NCBI GenBank assembly: GCA_016722655.1
Contig: JADKIR010000005.1
Location: forward strand, 186,001-250,000
Origin: Cytophagaceae bacterium
Lineage (GTDB): Bacteria; Bacteroidota; Bacteroidia; Cytophagales; Spirosomataceae
Length of the DNA stretch: 64,000 nucleotides
Direction: 5' to 3'
Each line of letters opens with the position of its first letter. The stretch's first letter is position 1. The notes beneath the pieces were generated by a model. The model was not told where the DNA came from and ran no database searches. It saw only the letters and a program-made list of their open reading frames with translations. This document shows, piece after piece, positions 51,420 through 59,642 of the stretch. A program made the position numbers and the translations under genes.

Positions 51420-51532
51420 TCATCATCAAATAAGTTTTTGACCGCTTTGGCAGCATATTCGCAGCTTACTTGCAAACATCTCATGGTGGTTTTTAAGCTT
51501 TTGTGACCCAATAATTTTAATATTTTCCCACC
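51416..51532 (-). pseudogene. C-terminal remnant of a tyrosine recombinase/integrase
   Basis: A 38-codon frame bounded by stops with no start codon reads GGKILKLLGHKSLKTTMRCL and then QVSCEYAAKAVKNLFDDD. This is the recombinase C-terminal signature LLGHxSxxTTxxYxHVS with the nucleophile Tyr position and the next His changed to Cys-Leu-Gln. The catalytic body is missing, and the sucC terminator lies just upstream. It marks the upstream end of the cassette-like array. Confidence 0.65.
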
Positions 51533-51570
51533 TTATATCAAATTTTAACAAAAGGTTGGAAAATATGGAC

Positions 51571-51603
51571 AAAAAAAAAACGACCCCTCCCGAGGTCGTT
51601 TTT
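51571..51603 (-). terminator. Terminator of sucC
   Basis: Arms AAAAACGACC (51576-51585) and GGTCGTTTTT (51594-51603) with a GC-rich loop, followed by T10 on the minus strand, 23 bp after the sucC stop. Confidence 0.9.
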
Positions 51604-51625
51604 CAAAACTAATATTAAATATTTC

Positions 51626-52837
51626 TTACGCCAACACCTTGGTAATCAAGTCGGCAGCGTCTTTGAGCAATACGGCTGAGTACACTTTCAGGCCTGATTC
51701 GTTAATAATTTTGGCTCCTTCTTCGGCATTGGTACCTTGTAGTCTCACGATAATCGGCACCGGAATGTCACCAATGGTTTTGTAGGCTTCTACTATACCG
51801 GCAGCCACTCTATCGCAACGTACAATACCGCCAAAAATGTTAACAAATATAGCCTTTACGTTCGGGTCTTTCAATATCAATCTGAAACCGGCTTCTACCG
51901 TCTTGGCATTGGCACCACCACCTACATCCAGGAAGTTGGCAGGGTCACCGCCTTTGAGCTTGATGATATCCATAGTAGCCATTGCCAATCCGGCTCCGTT
52001 TACCATACAACCTACGTTTCCGTCCAGCTTCACATAGTTAAGGTCACTTTCTGAGGCCTCAACTTCCATAGGATCTTCCTCGGCTTTGTCTCTCAATGCC
52101 GCAAGATCAGGATGGCGGAACAAAGCGTTGTCGTCAAGGTTAACTTTGGCATCTACAGCTAATATTTTGTCGTCAGAAGTTTTCAAAACCGGGTTGATCT
52201 CAAACATTGCCGAGTCAGTGTCTTCATAAGCTTTGTAAAGAGCGGTAAGGAATGCCACCATCTCTTTGTGAGCTGCACCGCTCAAGCCCAGTTTATAGGC
52301 TACTTTACGAGCCTGAAAGCCCTGGAAGCCCACTCTCGGGTCGATCCACTCTTTAATGATTTTCTCAGGTGTATGCTCAGCTACTTCCTCAATGTCCATC
52401 CCGCCTTCTGTCGAAGCCATGATCACATTGCAGGCTCTGCCTCTGTCAAGCAATATCGATACATAGTATTCTTTAGGCTCAGAAGCACCCGGATAATATA
52501 CGTCTTCGGCAATCAAAACTTTATTTACTACTTTTCCTTCATCACCGGTCTGAATAGTCACAAGCGTATTGCCTAGCAGATTGGTAGCGATGGTTTTGGC
52601 ATCATCAGCGGACTTGGCCAGGGCCACACCTCTTTGCTCGGTACCTACTATTTTTCCTTTTCCTCTACCACCGGCATGGATTTGCGACTTCACAACCGCA
52701 AATTTAGAATTAGTCCTTTCAGCGATTTGCTGATAACCCGCCACGGCTTCTTCTACCGCAGAGGCAACGATTCCTTGTTGAACTCTTACACCATATTTCG
52801 ATAAAATTTCTTTACCTTGGTACTCGTGAATATTCAT
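51626..52837 (-). CDS. sucC: Succinyl-CoA synthetase beta subunit (ADP-forming type)
   Basis: TCA-cycle enzyme subunit, 403 residues. N-terminal ATP-grasp domain (MNIHEYQGKEILSKYGV, VVKSQIHAGGRGKGKIVG, PEKIIKEWIDPRVGFQGFQ, MFEINPVLKTSDDKILAVDAKVNLDDNALFRH), then the CoA-ligase domain (YVKLDGNVGCMVNGAGLAMATMDIIKLKGG, NFLDVGGGANAKTVEAGF, FVNIFGGIVRCD). All expected motifs are intact. sucD is not adjacent. It is bounded downstream by a strong terminator. Confidence 0.98.
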   Translation of the reverse strand: MNIHEYQGKEILSKYGVRVQQGIVASAVEEAVAGYQQIAERTNSKFAVVKSQIHAGGRGKGKIVGTEQRGVALAKSADDAKTIATNLLGNTLVTIQTGDEGKVVNKVLIAEDVYYPGASEPKEYYVSILLDRGRACNVIMASTEGGMDIEEVAEHTPEKIIKEWIDPRVGFQGFQARKVAYKLGLSGAAHKEMVAFLTALYKAYEDTDSAMFEINPVLKTSDDKILAVDAKVNLDDNALFRHPDLAALRDKAEEDPMEVEASESDLNYVKLDGNVGCMVNGAGLAMATMDIIKLKGGDPANFLDVGGGANAKTVEAGFRLILKDPNVKAIFVNIFGGIVRCDRVAAGIVEAYKTIGDIPVPIIVRLQGTNAEEGAKIINESGLKVYSAVLLKDAADLITKVLA

Positions 52838-52957
52838 AAATTGTTAAATAAAAATTGAACTTTTCTAATTTTTTGCCAAATTAGCAAATAATTAGTTTTT
52901 ATAAAAGTATAATTAAACAAATATCCTTTTTTTTGCGTTAAAATTTAAAACAGAAAT

Positions 52958-53611
52958 ATGCTCGAAGCTCAAAATATCAATAAAAAATACGGCTCATTGG
53001 AGGTTTTGAAAGACATTTCCTTAAAAATATCACCTTCCGAAATCGTTTCGATAGTTGGAGCCTCAGGGGCAGGGAAAAGCACACTTTTGCATATTTTGGG
53101 TACATTGGATAAGGCGGATTCTGGAAAAGTTTTTTTGGATAAAATAGAGTTGAGCGGTTTAAATTCAAAGGAATTGTCAAAGGTAAGAAACAGCAAAATC
53201 GGCTTTATTTTTCAGTTTCATAACCTCATGGCTGAGCTCACGGCATTGGAAAATATTTGTTTACCGGCATGGGTAGGCAAAAGAAATGAAAAAGAAACAT
53301 TGGAAAAAGCCATGGTTTTGATGGAAACCCTGAATATCGCCGAAAGGAAAGACCATTTGCCCTCGGAAATGTCTGGTGGAGAACAGCAGCGGGTGGCAGT
53401 TGCCAGAGCCTTGATTAATAGCCCTCAGTATGTTTTCGCCGATGAACCCAGCGGAAATCTGGACTCCAAAAATGCGGAAGAATTGCACAGTTTATTTTTT
53501 GATTTGCGGGACAAATTCGGATCTTCGTTTGTTATCGTAACACACAATCCACATTTGGCTGAAAGGTCTGACCGGGTTATCGAACTAATTGATGGAAGAA
53601 TAAAAATATGA
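52958..53611 (+). CDS. LolD/MacB-type ABC transporter ATP-binding protein
   Basis: 217 residues. Walker A GASGAGKST at about 37-45, Q-loop FQFHNLMAELTALENI, signature SGGEQQRVAVARAL, Walker B YVFADEPSGNLD and H-loop VTHN. The FQxHxLxxELTALENxxxPxxV stretch and the S-G-N-L-D end fit the LolD/MacB subgroup that powers lipoprotein release or MacB-like mechanotransmission. No permease gene is adjacent: the next gene, overlapping by ATGA, is a queuosine-precursor transporter, an unrelated partner. Confidence 0.9.
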   Translation: MLEAQNINKKYGSLEVLKDISLKISPSEIVSIVGASGAGKSTLLHILGTLDKADSGKVFLDKIELSGLNSKELSKVRNSKIGFIFQFHNLMAELTALENICLPAWVGKRNEKETLEKAMVLMETLNIAERKDHLPSEMSGGEQQRVAVARALINSPQYVFADEPSGNLDSKNAEELHSLFFDLRDKFGSSFVIVTHNPHLAERSDRVIELIDGRIKI

Positions 53612-54375
53612 ATTTTACTAAAAAACAGATTCTTTTTGTGGTTTTGTGTGGGATTTTTCTGACCAACGCCATCATTGCCGAGATTATTGGAGGGAAAATT
53701 TTTTCACTGGAAAGCGTTTTTGGCCTCCCTCCCGCCGGAATAAAGATTTTTGGCTCTACGCTTGATTTCAATATGACTGCAGGTGCCCTTAATTGGCCCA
53801 TTGTTTTTATTATTTCTGATATTATCAATGAATATTTCGGGGTAAAAGGCGTAAAATATATTTCTTACCTCACTGCTATTTTAATAGTTTATGCTTTTTT
53901 TGTACTATATGCTGCTTCGGGTCTTCCTCCTGCTGCATTTTGGTTGGATATCAATAAGTTAGACAATCAAGGACTTCCATTAAACATCAATAATGCCTAT
54001 AGTATGATTTTGCGGCAAGGCATGGGAATAATCGTGGGAAGTATCGTGGCATTTTTGATTGGACAAATGGTGGACGCACTGGTATTTAGTAAGTTACGAA
54101 AAATAACTTCAAATAAGATGATTTGGCTTAGGGCAACCGGTTCTACCCTCGTTTCACAATTGATTGACAGCTTTGTGGTGCTTTTTATAGCTTTCTATGT
54201 TTTTGGAAAATGGGATTTTACCCAGGTTATGGCTGTAAGCAGTGTAAACTACATCTATAAATTTGGTATGGCTATTTTGCTCACACCTCTTATTTATGTG
54301 ATTCACTACATTATTGACCGCTATCTTGGCGATGCAGAATCACACGAAATGATAGAAAAGGCTACTTTCAGTTAG
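53608..54375 (+). CDS. Queuosine precursor transporter (VUT family, YhhQ-like)
   Basis: A 255-residue inner-membrane protein with about six helices. Family features: CGIFLTNAIIAEIIGGKIF, ALNWPIVFIISDIINEYFGVKG, IVGSIVAFLIGQMVDALVFSKLRK and TLVSQLIDSFVVLFIAFYV. It imports preQ0/preQ1 or related precursors for queuosine tRNA modification. ATGA overlap with the ABC ATPase gene indicates co-translation. The 3' end overlaps the small Cys-rich gene on the other strand by 8 bp. Confidence 0.9.
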   Translation: MNFTKKQILFVVLCGIFLTNAIIAEIIGGKIFSLESVFGLPPAGIKIFGSTLDFNMTAGALNWPIVFIISDIINEYFGVKGVKYISYLTAILIVYAFFVLYAASGLPPAAFWLDINKLDNQGLPLNINNAYSMILRQGMGIIVGSIVAFLIGQMVDALVFSKLRKITSNKMIWLRATGSTLVSQLIDSFVVLFIAFYVFGKWDFTQVMAVSSVNYIYKFGMAILLTPLIYVIHYIIDRYLGDAESHEMIEKATFS

Positions 54376-54532
54376 AATTGTTGGCTGTTGGGCAAGTATT
54401 GCAACTACCTGAACTACAGGTACTGCAGCTTTTGTTTTCGTCGCCTTTTTTCCCCCATAGTTTACTGATAATATATTGGATAGCAATTCCAAATATTATG
54501 ATAATTGCGATGTTTTCAAGTAATCTAAGCAT
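54368..54532 (-). CDS. 54-residue Cys-rich membrane protein
   Basis: A short gene from ATG 54532: one membrane helix (MLRLLENIAIIIIFGIAIQYI), a basic stretch KLWGKKGDENK and a tail with four Cys, CSTCSSGSCNTCP. This layout resembles the FeoB-associated Cys-rich membrane protein group, where the Cys cluster may bind metal, but no feo gene is near. It overlaps the end of the DinB-type gene by 8 bp and is probably co-translated. Confidence 0.7.
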   Translation of the reverse strand: MLRLLENIAIIIIFGIAIQYIISKLWGKKGDENKSCSTCSSGSCNTCPTANNSN

Positions 54533-55043
54533 TTTTTATTGCGATTTTGATGTGTTCCAAATGATGTTGAGAATGCCATTTGTATAAATTTAAAACATTC
54601 TTTAGAATATAAGTACGCTGATATCCATTATGATAGAAGGTCTTTTCAAATACTTCAGGTGATTCATTTTTTAATAAATGAAAAAGTCTGTTGTGCAAGC
54701 CTTCAATGATCAAAAGAGAATCTTCAATAGGTAATTTCGAATCCATCAATTTGGCCCATTCGGCTTCATTGTACCCTTTTATAGTTGGATTTTCCTCTGT
54801 AAGAGCAAGTTTTACTCTGATATACATATTGGCATGAGAATCAGCAATATGGTGTACCACTTGTCTTGCCGTCCATCCTTCCGGACGATAAGCGGTATCG
54901 AGCTGTTTTTCAGTCATATTGGCGGTGATTCCACGCAATGTTTTTGGAAAGTCCTTCAGATAATCAAGGGCAGCCAAAGCAGAATCATAGTCATATTCTT
55001 TTGTGGCATCAAATTTTCCGATTGGGTATTTTAACTCTTCCAT
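54525..55043 (-). CDS. DinB/YfiT-family putative metal-dependent hydrolase
   Basis: 172 residues of the DinB four-helix-bundle fold. The three metal-ligand His are seen in TARQVVHHIADSHANMYIRV (first) and YKWHSQHHLEHIKIA (last two), as in YfiT. Other features: YPIGKFDATKEYD, LRGITANMTEKQLDTAYRPEGWT and GYNEAEWAKL. In Bacillus the group includes bacillithiol transferases. The substrate here is unknown. It follows inositol monophosphatase after 6 bp and is followed by the small Cys-rich gene. Confidence 0.87.
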   Translation of the reverse strand: MEELKYPIGKFDATKEYDYDSALAALDYLKDFPKTLRGITANMTEKQLDTAYRPEGWTARQVVHHIADSHANMYIRVKLALTEENPTIKGYNEAEWAKLMDSKLPIEDSLLIIEGLHNRLFHLLKNESPEVFEKTFYHNGYQRTYILKNVLNLYKWHSQHHLEHIKIAIKNA

Positions 55044-55049
55044 ATTTTA

Positions 55050-55847
55050 TTAATCTATAAACCAAAAACGTTTGATTTCCTTTAAAAGTTCGGGATGTAC
55101 CGCTCCGCCAGCTATCACATCACCTCCAAAAAGGTAATTTTCATTACCCGAAAAGTCTGTGACCACACCGCCGGCTTCCTTGACCAGTAATACACCGGCT
55201 GCCATGTCCCAACTGTTAAGATTATATTCAAAAAAGCCATCGTAATAGCCCTCGGCTACATATGCCAAATCGAGTGCGGCAGATCCAAATCTCCGTAAAC
55301 CATGCGTTTTTTGCATCAAAGACTCCAGGATATGAATGTATTTTTCCATGTTATCGAACTTAAAATAAGGAAAACCTATGGCAAAAAGACACTGGCTAAG
55401 TGATTGACTCTGAGTTACTTTTATTGGCGATTGATTCTTAAATGCCCCTCCCCCTTTTATTGCATGGTAAATGTCCTTTTTCACTATGTGGTAAACCACA
55501 CCCAGCAGCACGTCGTTGCCTTGTGCCAAAGCCAGGCTAACAGAATAGTGCGGCAAACCATGGATAAAATTGGAAGTGCCGTCTAATGGGTCTATGATCC
55601 AGTTTAATCCGTCCTTATTTTCCTTATCAATGGTATTTTCTTCTGTAATAAAACCAGCCTCCGGCAGTATTTCCAATAATTGTTTGACAATCAGCTTTTC
55701 AGCTTCTTTATCAACATAGGATACCAGATTATTGATGTCTTTATATTGAATTTTATCTGAAGTAAAACTTTCTGATTCTTTTTGAATAAATTCTCCAGCA
55801 GCTATGGCCACCTTTATTACAGCATTACAAATTTTTTCTAAATCCAT
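55050..55847 (-). CDS. Inositol monophosphatase family protein
   Basis: 265 residues from the ATG at 55847 (MDLEKICNAVIKVAIAAGEFIQ). The frame is open 11 codons further, overlapping the previous gene. Metal-site motifs: FITEEN, WIIDPLDGTSNFIHGLP and LNSWDMAAGVLLVKEAGGVVTDFSG, all intact. Dephosphorylates inositol phosphate or a related sugar phosphate (SuhB-like) in the cytoplasm. The chosen start leaves 1 bp to the DUF4105 gene stop, so the two are almost certainly co-transcribed. Confidence 0.92.
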   Translation of the reverse strand: MDLEKICNAVIKVAIAAGEFIQKESESFTSDKIQYKDINNLVSYVDKEAEKLIVKQLLEILPEAGFITEENTIDKENKDGLNWIIDPLDGTSNFIHGLPHYSVSLALAQGNDVLLGVVYHIVKKDIYHAIKGGGAFKNQSPIKVTQSQSLSQCLFAIGFPYFKFDNMEKYIHILESLMQKTHGLRRFGSAALDLAYVAEGYYDGFFEYNLNSWDMAAGVLLVKEAGGVVTDFSGNENYLFGGDVIAGGAVHPELLKEIKRFWFID

Positions 55848-55848
55848 T

Positions 55849-57006
55849 TTATTTTTTGATATTGAAATAAATCCTGACAAAAGCGGTCAATATTACCGGG
55901 ATAATGGCTATTGGTAATTCCTGAGGAATAAATTTCCAGGAAATTAAAAGTATGATGTTAATTATCAAATATATGTAAAAAATTGGCGTGATGATTTTTT
56001 TATTTTTCAGGAAAAATATCATCGGAAAAAACAAAGGAAATGCCCAAATTACATTCAGGTTGTTTTCAGTAACTCCGTGATCTGTTAGAAACCAAAGTCC
56101 CATCAAAAACCATCCGGCAATCCCCAAAAAGCCAAAAAACGAATAATCAAACCATTGAAGATATTTCTGTTTTACTTTTTGTGAAAATGATAAAAAAGTA
56201 ATGATTATTAAAAACAAAGTTAGAACCACAAATGGACTGAAGATTCCATGTGGAAGCTTAGGTTCATCAACAAAGGTGAGTTGGTTTTTTGCCAAAACAA
56301 ATGGTTGCTTGACGTTATTATGAACTATTACCGCAGAATCAAAACCTATTGCCAGGTTGTCAGGAAGAAACATAGCACCTGATTCTTTCGTTTTTTCATC
56401 GGAGGGAATACCAATTGCGATTTGCATGCCCAAATTTGTCCATGGTTGCTTGTCCGCTGCATATTTGTTTATCCATTGTCTGTAACTTGAGTCAGCATGA
56501 AGCGTGGGCGAAAATTGAAGCGAATCTTTACAAACCTGGGTAAGAATATCTCTGATTCGGCTAGAACAATTATAATAGAAAAAACGGTAACGGTATTCCC
56601 GGTTTTCCGGAAGGTAATTGTGCATCAGGAAGTCATACAAATCCTGTTTTTGAGCTGCCGATAAATTTAAGATTTGCTCTGAGGCGGAGCGGTTTTCATT
56701 GTTTTTGTAATGGTCTACAAAAAGCTGAAAATCATACTTTGCCATTTGATAAGGCAAAGTACCTTTCAGAAATTTTACCACAAACCCTGGCTGATCAAAA
56801 CTGAATGTACCGTAATCATAGCATTCATTAATATTATTTTCCGGGTCATTGAGATGTAAGACGGTGTGCCCCCAAATCTGATAAATGGCATCGTCCGAAG
56901 AACCGGGAGAAATGGTAACCAGTCCAAATTGGGCTTTTTCGGATAATTTCTGGGCACTTAACCCAAAACTTCCTAAAATCATTAGAAAAACAAAAAGTTT
57001 TTTCAT
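55849..57006 (-). CDS. DUF4105 / Lnb-type membrane protein
   Basis: 385 residues: signal peptide (FLMILGSFGLSAQ), a periplasmic catalytic-type domain (about 20-220: LVTISPGSSDDAIYQIWGHTVLHL, NECYDYGTFSFDQPGFVVKFLKGTLPYQM and YRYRFFYYNCSSRIRDIL), then four membrane helices (about 265-385). This is the DUF4105 layout, which in Bacteroides was identified as Lnb, an N-acyltransferase completing lipoprotein acylation. The His in WGHT and Cys in YNCSSRIRD are candidate catalytic residues. Lnb activity is inferred from the family. It precedes inositol monophosphatase. Confidence 0.85.
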   Translation of the reverse strand: MKKLFVFLMILGSFGLSAQKLSEKAQFGLVTISPGSSDDAIYQIWGHTVLHLNDPENNINECYDYGTFSFDQPGFVVKFLKGTLPYQMAKYDFQLFVDHYKNNENRSASEQILNLSAAQKQDLYDFLMHNYLPENREYRYRFFYYNCSSRIRDILTQVCKDSLQFSPTLHADSSYRQWINKYAADKQPWTNLGMQIAIGIPSDEKTKESGAMFLPDNLAIGFDSAVIVHNNVKQPFVLAKNQLTFVDEPKLPHGIFSPFVVLTLFLIIITFLSFSQKVKQKYLQWFDYSFFGFLGIAGWFLMGLWFLTDHGVTENNLNVIWAFPLFFPMIFFLKNKKIITPIFYIYLIINIILLISWKFIPQELPIAIIPVILTAFVRIYFNIKK

Positions 57007-57012
57007 AAAACA

Positions 57013-57042
57013 AAAAAAGCACGAAGTAAAAACTCCGTGCCC
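57013..57042 (-). terminator. Terminator of clpC
   Basis: Stem GCACGAAG (57021-57028) / CTCCGTGC (57035-57042), one G-U pair on the minus strand, 6-nt loop, followed by T7. It lies 17 bp after the clpC stop and ends close to the start codon of the DUF4105 gene. Confidence 0.85.
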
Positions 57043-57059
57043 GTTATGGTATTAAAGGT

Positions 57060-59591
57060 TTATTGTTCGATTGCCTGTTCTTTTGGCTTTTTATTGAAGC
57101 TCAACAATTCTTCACCATCCACATGATCTACCAAAATAGTGTCACCTTCAGAAAGTGTTCCTTTGAGTATTTCTTCGGCCAACTGATCTTCTACATATTT
57201 TTGAATCGCTCTATTCAATGGTCTTGCACCATATTGCTGATCATATCCTTTTTCAGCAATGAAATCTTTAGCTTTTTCGGAAAGCTCCATGGTATAACCC
57301 AAACTTGTAATTCTTGAAAGAAGTTTTTTCAAAGAAATTTCAATAATCTGATGTATATCTTCCCTGCTTAGCGAATTAAAGACAATTACATCATCCAATC
57401 TGTTTAAAAATTCAGGTGAAAATGTTTTTTTCAAGGCATTTTGAATGGTACTTTTTACCATATCATCCTGATTTTCAACTCTCGATTTGGTTGCAAAACC
57501 AATGCCTGCACCAAAGTCCTTCAAATCTCTGACTCCGATATTAGAAGTCATAATGATAATAGTATTTCTGAAATCAACTCTTCTTCCAAGGCTATCGGTA
57601 AGGATACCATCATCCAAAACCTGAAGAAGGATATTAAATACGTCAGGATGGGCTTTTTCTATTTCATCCAAAAGGACAACAGAATAGGGCTTTCTTCTCA
57701 CTTTTTCAGTTAATTGACCACCTTCCTCGTATCCTACGTATCCCGGAGGAGCTCCTACCAATCTTGAGATAGAGAATTTCTCCATGTATTCACTCATATC
57801 GATTCTTATGAGTGCATCTTCTTTGTCGAACAAATATTCAGTCAGGGCCTTTGCCAATTCGGTTTTTCCTACGCCTGTTGGTCCAAGGAAAATAAAAGTT
57901 CCGATTGGTTTTTTTGGATCTTTTAGGCCTACCCTGGTTCTTTGTATTGCTTTTACAAGTTTTTGAACAGCAGCATCTTGACCAACAATTCTGCCTTTAA
58001 GCGAATCACCCATTTTCAGGATTTTTTCGCCCTCATTCATGTTTACTTTTTTAACAGGAATACCCGTCATCATAGCAATTACTTCAGCCACGTGGTCTTC
58101 AGTTACTTCATGACGCTGAGTTTTGCTTTCTTCCTCCCAGGCTTGCTTGGCATTTTCAAGCTGTTCCAAAAGTTTTTTCTCTCTGTCACGCAATTGGGCA
58201 GCCTCTTCGTACCGCTGGCTTTTTACCACCCGATTTTTCTCAACTTTTATTTCTTCAACTGCATTTTCAAGATCCAAAACTTCCTGAGGAACGTTAATAT
58301 TCCTGATATGAACCCTGGCACCTACTTCATCAATTACATCAATGGCTTTATCTGGTAAGAATCGGTCAGTGATATATCTTTCGCTATATTTAACTGCTGA
58401 CACAACCGCTTCTTGTGAATAAGTCACATTGTGATGGTCTTCATATTTATTTTTAATATTGTTCAGAATTTCTATGGTTTCATCTACCGAAGTAGCATCA
58501 ACTAAAACCATTTGGAACCTTCTTGCTAAAGCACCGTCTTTCTCTATATATTGACGATATTCATCCAGCGTAGTGGCACCAATACATTGTATATCCCCAC
58601 GTGCCAGAGCAGGTTTAAACATATTGGAAGCATCAAGTGAGCCACTGGCTCCACCGGCACCCACAATAGTGTGTACTTCGTCGATGAAAAGAATTATCTG
58701 AGGATTTTTTTCAATTTCCAGCATCACAGCTTTCATTCTTTCCTCAAACTGTCCGCGGTATTTGGTACCGGCTACCAAAGAAGCCAGATCAAGTGTAACT
58801 ACTCTTTTTCCAAATAAAACTCTTGAAACTTTTTTCTGAACAATTCTTAATGCCAGTCCTTCTGCTATAGCGGTTTTACCAACTCCGGGCTCACCAATAA
58901 GTATAGGATTGTTTTTCTTTCTTCTTGAAAGAATCTGAGCTACCCGCTCAATTTCTTTTTCACGGCCAACTATAGGGTCAAGTTTGCCAATTTCGGCCAT
59001 TTTGGTTAAATCACGGCCAAAATTATCTAAAATCGGGGTTCTGGATTTTTCGGTACTTTTGGGATCGCGACTTTGGCTCGAGAATCCACCGCTTCCACCG
59101 TAGGTTTTATCATCATCGTCGGTATCAGGGTGATCCATTGTGGGTTCCTGACCGGTCAACTGATATTCGAGCATTTCTTTGATTAATTTGTAGTTGATAC
59201 GATAGCGATTCAAAATCTGACAACCCAGATTGTCGTCATCTCTCAACACAGCTAAAAGCAAATGCTCAGTACCAATGGTATCTGATTTGAAGATTTTGGC
59301 TTCCAGGTGGGTGATTTTCAAAACTTTCTCTGACTGTCGTGTCAAAGGAATATTGGCCAGATTTTTAATTGTATTGGTGGCAGTGCCTCTGGTCGAACTT
59401 TCAATAGAAGTACGCAGTTCTTCGGGATTTAAACCGGCTTTTTGTATTAATTCAAGCCCCAAACCTTCCCCTTCTCTGATCATTCCTAATATCAGGTGTT
59501 CGGTGCCAATGTAGTCATGCCCCAATCTCAAAGCTTCCTCTCTGGCGAGGGAAATTACTTCTTTAACTCTTTGCGAAAATTTGGGTTCCAT
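57060..59591 (-). CDS. clpC: ClpC-type AAA+ unfoldase (Clp protease ATP-binding subunit)
   Basis: 843 residues. Clp-N repeat domain (FSQRVKEVISLAREEALRLGHDYIGTEHLIL), a disordered linker (DHPDTDDDDKTYGGSGGFSS), AAA-1 with Walker A IGEPGVGKTAIAEG and Walker B ILFIDEVHTIVGAGG, a middle domain with a UVR-like motif (EEAAQLRDREKKLLEQLE), AAA-2 with Walker A LGPTGVGKTELAKAL and VVLLDEIEKAHPDV, and the C-terminal D2-small domain. The UVR motif and linker mark it as ClpC and not ClpB or ClpA. It feeds proteins to ClpP. Confidence 0.95.
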   Translation of the reverse strand: MEPKFSQRVKEVISLAREEALRLGHDYIGTEHLILGMIREGEGLGLELIQKAGLNPEELRTSIESSTRGTATNTIKNLANIPLTRQSEKVLKITHLEAKIFKSDTIGTEHLLLAVLRDDDNLGCQILNRYRINYKLIKEMLEYQLTGQEPTMDHPDTDDDDKTYGGSGGFSSQSRDPKSTEKSRTPILDNFGRDLTKMAEIGKLDPIVGREKEIERVAQILSRRKKNNPILIGEPGVGKTAIAEGLALRIVQKKVSRVLFGKRVVTLDLASLVAGTKYRGQFEERMKAVMLEIEKNPQIILFIDEVHTIVGAGGASGSLDASNMFKPALARGDIQCIGATTLDEYRQYIEKDGALARRFQMVLVDATSVDETIEILNNIKNKYEDHHNVTYSQEAVVSAVKYSERYITDRFLPDKAIDVIDEVGARVHIRNINVPQEVLDLENAVEEIKVEKNRVVKSQRYEEAAQLRDREKKLLEQLENAKQAWEEESKTQRHEVTEDHVAEVIAMMTGIPVKKVNMNEGEKILKMGDSLKGRIVGQDAAVQKLVKAIQRTRVGLKDPKKPIGTFIFLGPTGVGKTELAKALTEYLFDKEDALIRIDMSEYMEKFSISRLVGAPPGYVGYEEGGQLTEKVRRKPYSVVLLDEIEKAHPDVFNILLQVLDDGILTDSLGRRVDFRNTIIIMTSNIGVRDLKDFGAGIGFATKSRVENQDDMVKSTIQNALKKTFSPEFLNRLDDVIVFNSLSREDIHQIIEISLKKLLSRITSLGYTMELSEKAKDFIAEKGYDQQYGARPLNRAIQKYVEDQLAEEILKGTLSEGDTILVDHVDGEELLSFNKKPKEQAIEQ

Positions 59592-59642
59592 TCAATAATG
59601 TTTTATAAGTTAAACAGTTTTTTGTTTAAGTATGTTCAATTT

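Noticed and set aside
51555..51561. GTTGGAA box beside the integrase remnant as an attI site
   Set aside because: It is a single 7-nt match on the opposite strand with no partner box, which is too little to call.
57942..58358. 138-codon plus-strand frame opposite clpC
   Set aside because: Antisense to a fully conserved gene, and rich in Phe and Tyr as expected of a shadow frame.
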